This document shows, one piece after another, positions 14,510 to 22,000 of a DNA stretch of 22,985 nt; position 1 is the first letter of the stretch; each line of letters opens with the position of its first letter. The position numbers were made by a program, and so were the translations under genes. The DNA is from Chryseobacterium gleum. Its GTDB lineage: Bacteria; Bacteroidota; Bacteroidia; Flavobacteriales_D; Crocinitomicaceae. The stretch is from positions 1-22,985 of the forward strand of contig CALPSU020000009.1 in the NCBI GenBank assembly GCA_943326315.2, given 5' to 3'. The notes beneath the pieces are model-generated. The model ran no database searches. It saw nothing but the letters and a program-made list of their open reading frames with translations, and had not been told where the DNA came from.

Positions 14510-15283
14510 TTATTTATTTTTAAATGAGTTGATTGCTTGTATGGTGAAGTCTGATAAGACTAGAGTACCGCTTATTTCAGCACGATCTGAAAGTAACGTA
14601 TCCCATTGCTCAGTTCCTTCCCAAAAAATTGATTTTAATTTTCTCATTGCTTCTGGATTTGAATTAGCTAATTTCGTTGCTAACTTGCTAACTTCAACAT
14701 CCATTTCCGCTTCAGTTTCATATAAGTGGCTATATAAACCTCTTTTATATGCCCAATCAGCTGTTCGCCATTCTGTTGCATTTATTGCAAGTTGACTCAT
14801 TGCTGATAACCCTATTTTTCTTTCAATAGCTGGACCAACTACAAATGGACCAATTCCAACTGCCAATTCTGATAGTTTTACTTCAGCATGTTTAGTAGCG
14901 AAACAATAATCTACAGCTGCAGCAATACCAACTCCACCTCCTACAGCTTTTCCTTGAACTCTACCTAATATTAATTTTGGATTTTTTCTACATGCATTAA
15001 TTACATTTGCAAATCCAGAGAAGAATTTTTTGCCAGTTTCTAAATCTTGTATTGATATTAACTCATCAAAACTTGCGCCAGCACAAAAAACTTTTGAACC
15101 CATTGATTTAAGAATAATTACTTTTACATCTGAGTTTTTGCCCATATCAGTAATTGTGTCTGCTAGTTTTTGTAAAATTTTACCAGGTAAAGAATTACTT
15201 AATGGATGTCCAAATTCTATTGTTGCTACACCTATTTCATTTATAGAAAATTCTACTTGACCTTGTTCTATTGCTGTTGACAT
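14510..15283 (-). CDS. Enoyl-CoA hydratase/isomerase family protein, atypical active site
   Basis: Crotonase-fold protein of 257 residues. The oxyanion-hole regions are visible as FCAGASFDEL (66-75) and GKAVGGGVGIAAAVDYC (111-127). In the standard hydratase the second motif reads GGGxE, whose Glu is one of the two catalytic acids; here that position is Gly119. The second catalytic Glu is kept at 139 (KLSELAVGIGPF). This pattern, with the GPFVVGPAIERKIGLSAMSQL stretch shortly after, defines a branch seen in Bacteroidota and often labelled methylglutaconyl-CoA hydratase. That would place it in leucine breakdown, compatible with the E1 fusion in the window, but the label is uncertain since an isomerase or other crotonase reaction needs only one acid. 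It starts 11 bases after the RRM gene stop, suggesting co-transcription. Confidence 0.8.
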   Translation of the reverse strand: MSTAIEQGQVEFSINEIGVATIEFGHPLSNSLPGKILQKLADTITDMGKNSDVKVIILKSMGSKVFCAGASFDELISIQDLETGKKFFSGFANVINACRKNPKLILGRVQGKAVGGGVGIAAAVDYCFATKHAEVKLSELAVGIGPFVVGPAIERKIGLSAMSQLAINATEWRTADWAYKRGLYSHLYETEAEMDVEVSKLATKLANSNPEAMRKLKSIFWEGTEQWDTLLSDRAEISGTLVLSDFTIQAINSFKNK

Positions 15284-15294
15284 ATTGTTAATTA

Positions 15295-15705
15295 TTACTC
15301 TGTTTTCCGAATAACTTTCCCATTTTCATCCCTTTCTACAGGATTTGGTTTTACTGTTTTCTTTTCTCCAAAATTTGGTTTTGGTTTGTCAAACTTTTTA
15401 AATGGTTTCTTTTCAACTTTTTTAGCAAATGGTTTTTCTGATTTTTTAGCTGGTCTGTTACTTTTTGGAGATGCAATTTTAACGTCTAATTTACGACCAT
15501 TTATATCCATGCCATTTAATGCATTGATTGCATTAATTCCATGGTCTGTTTCTTCCATTTCGATGTATCCAAAACCTTTAGATCTTTTTGTTGCATTATC
15601 GTATACAACGTGTGCATATGTAACTGGTCCAAAAGCTGAAAATGTTGATTCTAAATCTTCTGAGGTAATTTCCCAGTCAAGATTTGCTATAAATAAATTA
15701 ACCAT
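15295..15705 (-). CDS. Small RNA-binding protein with one RRM domain
   Basis: 136-residue protein with a single RNA recognition motif at the N terminus. RNP2 is LFIANL (4-9) and RNP1 is KGFGYIEM (43-50), with an aromatic residue at the key stacking positions (Phe5, Phe45, Tyr47). After residue 80 the chain is a low-complexity, Lys/Pro/Phe-rich tail (KKPFKKFDKPKPNFG) that ends in a charged stretch, likely disordered and able to bind nucleic acid non-specifically. Single-RRM proteins of this kind occur in cyanobacteria and Bacteroidota, sometimes cold-induced; the RNA targets are unknown. It lies 54 bases after the coiled-coil gene and just before the crotonase-family gene. Confidence 0.88.
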   Translation of the reverse strand: MVNLFIANLDWEITSEDLESTFSAFGPVTYAHVVYDNATKRSKGFGYIEMEETDHGINAINALNGMDINGRKLDVKIASPKSNRPAKKSEKPFAKKVEKKPFKKFDKPKPNFGEKKTVKPNPVERDENGKVIRKTE

Positions 15706-15759
15706 TTAATTTAAATTCTTTTTTAAAACATCTAACGTAATTATCACTATAACTTTAAA

Positions 15760-16728
15760 TTATTTAAGAGTAAAGCTATCTGAACCGATTAATAATCCTT
15801 CACAATAAACCTTTACTTTATAATTGCCTTTTATAGCTTCATTATTCTGCATGTCATAATAGATAGACATATCAATTCTTTGATTTTGGTAATCAATATC
15901 TTTTTTATCTGAATATGCAATTGAACCTTGCTCACTATTTAAAGTATTGCTACTTCTAGATTGAAGAGTTTTTCCATCTGGATCAATTATTTGCATATAC
16001 ACTGTTTTACTTCCTGATGACGTTAAAGGATTTTCTGAAATTGTAAAACTTGAACGTATTTGAATGCAATTTCTAGCTTTATTCGTTTCTTCAGTAGTAT
16101 TATTTAATTTCATTCTTAAACCTGATGAGTTAAATCCAAATGCTTGAAGTTTTGATCCAGTTTTCACTTTTTCAGCATTAACTTCAGCTTCTTGTTTGTA
16201 AGTATCTCTCTCGGATTTTGTAGATGTTAATTCAGTTGTAGTTTGATTTAAATCTGAATGTAATTTTACGTTTAAAGTATTTAATGAATCAATTTGAATT
16301 ACATAACTTTTCATTATGTTTCTTAACGTAGTATTTTCTCGATTTAATTGGGCAATTTTTCTAGCATTTAATTTACCATTTCTTTTAGAATTATCTAAGT
16401 CTTTTATTAGATCTAGAATCTTATCTTTTTGAATATTCAAACTATCTGCTTTGCTTTTATCTTTTTCGATTAATTCATCGTATGTTTTTAGCATGTTTTG
16501 AAAATCAGATTTTAAATCATTTGACATATTACCTACGTAACCTTCCATCATTTGATTCATTCCTTCCATGTCTGCTTTTAAAGCTGTATTTTCATTTGTA
16601 CATTTATTAAAATCAGCATTTTTACCAGACCATTTATAAGCCATAACAGCTAAACTAACCAATAATAAAAGAATTATTAATATAAATGCACCGTTACTCT
16701 TTTTTGGAATTTCATTTATTTCTGACAT
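15760..16728 (-). CDS. Unknown membrane-anchored coiled-coil protein
   Basis: I do not recognise a specific function. The 322-residue protein has a short cytoplasmic N terminus, one hydrophobic helix at about 13-31 (AFILIILLLLVSLAVMAY), a long Lys/Glu/Asp/Asn-rich region at about 40-195 that should form a coiled coil, and a C-terminal domain (about 200-322) with beta-rich, repeat-free sequence such as VYMQIIDPDGKTL and YKVKVYCEGLLIGSDSF, resembling a small Ig-like fold. The topology suggests a single-pass inner-membrane protein with the coil and C-terminal domain in the periplasm. It lies 41 bases after purS, so it belongs to the same minus-strand run. Similar proteins in this phylum are sometimes labelled as chromosome-partitioning or SMC-like because of the coil, which is not good evidence. 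Confidence 0.75.
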   Translation of the reverse strand: MSEINEIPKKSNGAFILIILLLLVSLAVMAYKWSGKNADFNKCTNENTALKADMEGMNQMMEGYVGNMSNDLKSDFQNMLKTYDELIEKDKSKADSLNIQKDKILDLIKDLDNSKRNGKLNARKIAQLNRENTTLRNIMKSYVIQIDSLNTLNVKLHSDLNQTTTELTSTKSERDTYKQEAEVNAEKVKTGSKLQAFGFNSSGLRMKLNNTTEETNKARNCIQIRSSFTISENPLTSSGSKTVYMQIIDPDGKTLQSRSSNTLNSEQGSIAYSDKKDIDYQNQRIDMSIYYDMQNNEAIKGNYKVKVYCEGLLIGSDSFTLK

Positions 16729-16769
16729 GATACTTTTTATTAAAAATACAAAAACACTACTATTTAATA

Positions 16770-17021
16770 TTAAGCTTCAATTACATGGTAAGAGTAACTT
16801 TCCATAATTTGATTAGAAAGTAATTTTTTACACGCTTCTTCCGTTTTTTTCTCTGCTTCAACTTTTGATGATGCATCAATAAAAAGTCTTATATGTCGTC
16901 CAATTCGAACGCCACTTATTTCTGGCAATCCGATATTTTGCATGCTGTTTGAAACAGCTTTTCCTTGTGGGTCTAATAATGCATCTAATGGCATTACATC
17001 AATTTCAGCTTTGAATTTCAT
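16770..17021 (-). CDS. purS: Phosphoribosylformylglycinamidine synthase subunit PurS
   Basis: Small 83-residue subunit of the three-part FGAM synthase (PurL-PurQ-PurS) of purine synthesis; it helps carry ammonia from PurQ to PurL. The pattern DPQGKAVSNSMQNIG, followed by VRIGRHIRLFID and EEACKKLLSNQIMESY, is characteristic. Length is normal. The ATG lies inside the end of pssA (17-base overlap), so translation is probably coupled to it. Its presence implies the small PurL plus PurQ type of enzyme, encoded elsewhere, rather than the single large PurL. Confidence 0.93.
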   Translation of the reverse strand: MKFKAEIDVMPLDALLDPQGKAVSNSMQNIGLPEISGVRIGRHIRLFIDASSKVEAEKKTEEACKKLLSNQIMESYSYHVIEA

Positions 17022-17841
17022 GACTATTTTTTTTATTTAATTTGTTATCAATTAACGATAAAATTACATATAAAAGTACAATTAAAGGAATAGACCACAC
17101 TAATAAAAATGCGATTAATAATGCACAGCTTATTAAAAAAGTATAACGCAATTGATTTTCAGACCATTTAAAACTTTTAAACTTGAGCGAAAACATAGCT
17201 ATTTCTGATATTAATAAAATGGACATACATCCAATTAACGGTATAAATAAACCTGGTTGAAAAATTTGGCTTATCCATTCGCTTTTATATCCTGTAGTAT
17301 TAAATTCAGTTAATAGTATTAATGGGAATGTCGTGAAAAATATTGTATTTGTAGGTGTATTTAATCCTATAAAAGATTCTGTTTGTCTTGTGTCTATGTT
17401 GAATTTAGCTAATCTAAACATAGACATAAACGGAATGAATAGAGCAAAAAATGGAGTGTATTTTAAAGGTGTGTTCATGCTGTTTGGTATGTTATAAAAA
17501 ACTGCATTTTTCCAATTTGTTAAGAGAAAATCAACATAAGATTGAAAATTTGGGCTCAATGTATCAGCACTCAAATCAGTTAATGAAATTATCATTATTA
17601 CCATCATAAAAATACCTGGTGCTAATCCAAAAGTAATCATATCGGCTAATGAATCTAGTTGTTTTCCTAGTTCACCTGAAAGATTTAATTTCCTTGCTAA
17701 AAATCCATCGAAAAAGTCAAATAAAGCTCCTGCAAAAATAAAAAATGGGGCAATATCAATTCTACCCATTAATGTAAATAGTATTGCAAATACTCCTGAA
17801 AGTAAATTTGCTGCAGTAAATAAGTTTGGAATATTGAACAT
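17005..17841 (-). CDS. pssA: CDP-diacylglycerol-serine O-phosphatidyltransferase
   Basis: Inner-membrane enzyme that makes phosphatidylserine, precursor of phosphatidylethanolamine. The CDP-alcohol phosphotransferase signature is complete: Asp42, Asp45-Gly46, Ala49-Arg50, Gly59, Asp63 and Asp67. The N terminus FNIPNLFTAANLLSGVFAI is typical of PssA rather than PgsA, and the 278 residues hold six or more hydrophobic helices. The last 17 bases overlap purS. It is the first gene of the minus-strand run that goes on to purS, the coiled-coil gene, the RRM gene and the crotonase-family gene. A phosphatidylinositol- or glycerophosphate-type transferase of the same fold is a less likely alternative. 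Confidence 0.93.
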   Translation of the reverse strand: MFNIPNLFTAANLLSGVFAILFTLMGRIDIAPFFIFAGALFDFFDGFLARKLNLSGELGKQLDSLADMITFGLAPGIFMMVIMIISLTDLSADTLSPNFQSYVDFLLTNWKNAVFYNIPNSMNTPLKYTPFFALFIPFMSMFRLAKFNIDTRQTESFIGLNTPTNTIFFTTFPLILLTEFNTTGYKSEWISQIFQPGLFIPLIGCMSILLISEIAMFSLKFKSFKWSENQLRYTFLISCALLIAFLLVWSIPLIVLLYVILSLIDNKLNKKNSHEIQS

Positions 17842-17869
17842 TTACAATTTAGAATTTTATTTTTTTAGA

Positions 17870-17877
17870 CAAAAATA
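17870..17877 (-). promoter_or_regulatory. Possible -7 promoter box of pssA
   Basis: On the minus strand this is TATTTTTG, a perfect TAnnTTTG match, 28 bases before the pssA ATG. A clear -33 TTTG is lacking. A plus-strand TATATTTA at about 17890 may serve porV2 in the same divergent region. Confidence 0.4.
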
Positions 17878-17980
17878 TCAATTGAAAGGTATATATTTAC
17901 GTTTTGACTAATATAAGTTTTAACAATAGCACAATTTTTTTTAAAAATAGATGTTATTGTATGGATTAAAAAATAATATA

Positions 17981-19075
17981 ATGCGCAATATTTTTATTTC
18001 AACATTTCTTTTTTTGTTGACTATTTTTGGCTTTGATCTTGTTTCTCAAACAGATAAAGTTGCGCCTAAATATTCTAATGAGTTTTTATCAATCGGAATT
18101 GGAGCTGATGCTTTGGGTTTGGGTAATGCTGTAGTTGCTCAAACTTCATCTGTAAATTCAGGATATTGGAACCCAGCAGGTTTGACTCAAATAAATAAGT
18201 GGTTGGATGTTGGCTTAATGCATTCGGAATATTTTGGAGGTATAGCGAAGTATGATTACTTGGGTTTAGCTCATGCAATTGATAAAATAAGCACAGTTGG
18301 ATTCTCTGCTATCAGATTTGCTGTAGATGACATACCTAATACTACTCAATTGATTGATCAACAGGGAAATGTCGATTATTCAAAAATTACAAAATTTACT
18401 GCAGCAGATTATGCTTTTTTATTTTCTTATGCCAGGAAGTTGAAAATTATAGGTTTAAGTGTTGGAGGAAATTTTAAAATTGTCCATCGTAAAGTTGGAG
18501 ATTTTGCAAAGTCTTGGGGGTTTGGTTTAGATGCTGGTGCTCAATATTTTGTGAAAAATTTCAAGTTTGGCTTTATGGCTAGAGATTTGAGTAGCACTTT
18601 TAATGCTTGGGTATTTAATCTAGATTCTCAAACACAAGAGGTTTTTGTTAAAACAGGTAATGAAATTCCTAAAAATGGTTTAGAAATTACTTTGCCTAGA
18701 TTTATTTTTGCTTCTTATGGAAAATTCGCTTTAGGAAAAAAAGGAATTTATTTGGCTAGTGAAGTTAATCTAGATATGACTTCCGATGGTAGGAGAAACA
18801 CTGTTTTAAAGTCAAAGGTTTTTTCTTTTGACCCGCACATGGGTATTGAAATTGGTTTTAAAAATTATTTTGCGATAAGAGGAGGCGTTTCAAATTTTCA
18901 ATATGTTAAAATGTATGACGATTCGAAGAAATTAAATTTTCAGCCAAATATTGGAGTTGGATTAAATATAAAAAATTTCTATCTTGACTATGCTTTTACG
19001 AATATTGGTAATGTTTCAACATCTCTATATTCTCATGTAATATCTTTACGAATAAAATTAAACAAACCTATGTAG
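17981..19075 (+). CDS. porV2: Putative type IX sorting-system protein PorV2 (PorV/PorQ family)
   Basis: Outer-membrane barrel of the FadL-like PorV/PorQ group, 364 residues from ATG 17981. The signal peptide is MRNIFISTFLFLLTIFGFDLVSQ. The family pattern follows: IGIGADALGLGNAVVAQTSSVNSGYWNPAGL, then LGLAHAID and FAVDDIPNTTQLID, and WGFGLDAGAQYF. This matches PorV2 rather than classical PorV, whose core ends in HWNPAKY. An in-frame ATG at 17951 would put ten extra residues before the signal peptide, so the later ATG is preferred. In classical type IX secretion PorV shuttles cargo from the translocon to the PorU sortase; a PorV2 paired with PorU2 is thought to do something similar, though unproven here. 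The porU2 ATG begins one base after this stop, so the two are an operon. Confidence 0.82.
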   Translation: MRNIFISTFLFLLTIFGFDLVSQTDKVAPKYSNEFLSIGIGADALGLGNAVVAQTSSVNSGYWNPAGLTQINKWLDVGLMHSEYFGGIAKYDYLGLAHAIDKISTVGFSAIRFAVDDIPNTTQLIDQQGNVDYSKITKFTAADYAFLFSYARKLKIIGLSVGGNFKIVHRKVGDFAKSWGFGLDAGAQYFVKNFKFGFMARDLSSTFNAWVFNLDSQTQEVFVKTGNEIPKNGLEITLPRFIFASYGKFALGKKGIYLASEVNLDMTSDGRRNTVLKSKVFSFDPHMGIEIGFKNYFAIRGGVSNFQYVKMYDDSKKLNFQPNIGVGLNIKNFYLDYAFTNIGNVSTSLYSHVISLRIKLNKPM

Positions 19076-19076
19076 G

Positions 19077-22000
19077 ATGAAAAATAAAATATTTTTTCTT
19101 CTTCTTGTCTCATTTTTTTTAATAAAAAGTGTTTATTCTCAAAAATATGGGAATGAATGGATTGACTATAATCAAAAATATTATTCGTTTAAAATTGTAA
19201 ATACAGGCATATATAAATTGGATTATAATGCAATAAATTCATCCGGAATTCCAATTTCATCAATATCTTCTCAAAATATCCAAATTTTTGGTAGAGAAAA
19301 GGAGGTACCTCTTTATATTAACGATGGAGGTGATTTACAGATAGATCCAGGAGATTATATTTTATTTTATGCTGAAAAAAATGATGGCTGGTTAGATTCT
19401 ACTCTTTATCAAGATTCTACTTGGATAGGAAATCCAGCGTATAGCCTTGTTAATGATACAATTCAGTATTTTTTCACTTGGAATTCTTTAAATTCAAATT
19501 TGAGGTTTACAGAGGAAACGGCTACTGATTTTTCTAATTATACCCCTTCTAATTATATTTTAGAAAAAGTGGAACCATTTTGTTCCAATTTTTATAATCA
19601 AGGTGGCGACAGAAATTCATTGGCTTCAAGTTCTTTTTATAAAGGAGGAGAAGGTTTCGGATGTAATCAAGTTAATGGAGTTGGTTCTACTGGTGCAACT
19701 GGAAATTTTGTTCCTTCTACTCCGTCACCATATTATGGATCTGATGCGCCTTTGCCAATTTTTCATGCAAAATCTACTACGAATTCTGAAGCAGAATTCA
19801 CTGGAAATGGAAATCACCATTTAAAGTGGTCTATAGGGAATTCACAACATGTTTTGTACGATCAGGTTTTACTCGATTATACTTTTATAAATGTGACTCA
19901 GAGTTTTCCAGTTAATCTTTTAGTCAATGGAATTACACCAGTTCAATGGACAATTGTTGACGATCAAGGAGCTCTAACAGATTTCCAATCTATTAATTAT
20001 TGGTCTATACTATATCCTAAAACACCAACTTTGGACGGTTTAAGTAAAGGTAGGTTTTGGGTCAAAAACAGTTTAAATCAATCAAAAATAAGGTTAGACA
20101 TTTCAAATATAAGCGTAAATAATCCTTTAGTTTTTGTGTTTGGAGATGTTCCTAAAAAGGCAATTTTAACATCTAATTTAGGTAATTATTCTACTTTATT
20201 TTCAAATAGTAGTGATGGTAAGGATCAAAAAGTTATCATTCAAGATGCTTCATCTACGATTGTAATAAATGTTTTAAAGCCCGTAAATAATACAGGTGTT
20301 TTTACAAATTATTCATTAGTTAATTCTGAGGAAGCATTATTAATGGTTTATCCACCAGTTCTTTATGACCAGTCAATTGAATATCAATCTTACAGAAAAT
20401 CAATTTCTGGTGGGAGTCATAATGCTATACTTTGCAATGTTGAAGAGTTATATTTGCAATTTGGAGGAGGAATTAATAAGCATATAAACGGGATTAGACG
20501 TTTTTCATATTATATGTATGATAAATCGTTACAAAAACCCGTTGGATTGTTTTTGATAGGAAAGGCAGTTGCTATAGCGGATAATGGTTTTCCATTTGGA
20601 ACACCTGGTTCTAGAACTAATACTTTAAGTTATGCTGCAAATTTAGTACCTACCTTTGGTGAGCCGGCTAGCGATATTTCTATAACAGCTAATTTTAAAA
20701 ATGGTGAATGGTCACCTTTAATACCTACTGGAAGAATTTCAGTAAGTTCGAATACAGAATTACAAAATTATTTGAATAAGATCAAAGAATACGAGACGAA
20801 TCAAAGTTCAAATTCAATTTATTCATCGGAAGAAAAAGATTGGCAAAAACAAGTTTTGCATTTTGGTGGGGGAAGTGATGCTGCTCAACAAAGCACTTTT
20901 CAGGGTTTTTTAAATTCAATGCAAGAAAAAATTGAGAGCCCTAGTTTTGGAGGAAAAGTTCAAAGAATTTATAAAAATACTTCCGTACCTTTTGATCCTA
21001 CAATTTTATCGGATATTACTGAAAGAATTAAAAATGGAGTTTCTTTAATCAACTTGTTTGGTCACGCAGCTAGTACAGGTTTCGAAATAAATATTGATGA
21101 TCCATTGAATTGGCACAACGTAGGGAAATATCCAATATTAATTTCCAATTCTTGTTACACAGGTAATATGTTTACCTATAGTCCAAACAGTCCGACTGCT
21201 ACATCAAGGTACGTTAATGTGCAAAATGGAGGTGCAATTGCTTATATAGGTGTTGATGGTGAAGGTTTAGATCAACCATTAGGACAATTTTCGAATGAAT
21301 TATACAATCAATTTAGCATTTTAAATTATGGAAGTTCTTTAGGTTTTCAAATTAAAAAAGCTGTTGAAATTCTTCAAAATTCTGGTGGAGGATTGTTCAT
21401 TGAAACTACATCTTCTCAAATGAATTTGAATGGAGATCCAATGATTCGTTTGAATTGGCATGCTAAACCTGAAATTGAACTTACCACTCAAAGTGTTTGG
21501 TTTACTCCCCAAAAATTAGATTTATCAATTGATTCAGTTGAAGCCCATATTGTTTTAACAAATTTAGGTAGAGCTATTACTGATACATTTAATGTTGAAA
21601 TTAAAAGACATTTTCCATTAAACAATATTGATTCAATATACACTTTGAAAATCCCTTCATTGTATTATAAGGATACTCTATTATTTAAAATGCCAGTTCA
21701 ACCAAATATAGGTATGGGAATTAATAATGTTACTGTATCTGTTGATATTCCTTCTGAAATACCTGAACAATATGATGAAATTAATAATAATATAGTAAAT
21801 GCAACGTTATTTATTAATATCGACGGAATATTTCCAGTTTTACCAGAAGATTTTGCAGTAATACCGAGTGATAGTATAACGATAAAAGCATCAACTATTA
21901 ATCCTATTGCTGAATTTAATAGTTATAGATTTGAAATTGATACGACGGATTTATTTAATAGTCCAGAGCATAGATATGCTTCGATATCAAGTTTAGGAGG

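Noticed and set aside
19603..19824. Short open frame inside porU2 on the plus strand
   Set aside because: It lies in another frame of porU2, whose own frame is open from 19077 to the edge with recognisable domains.
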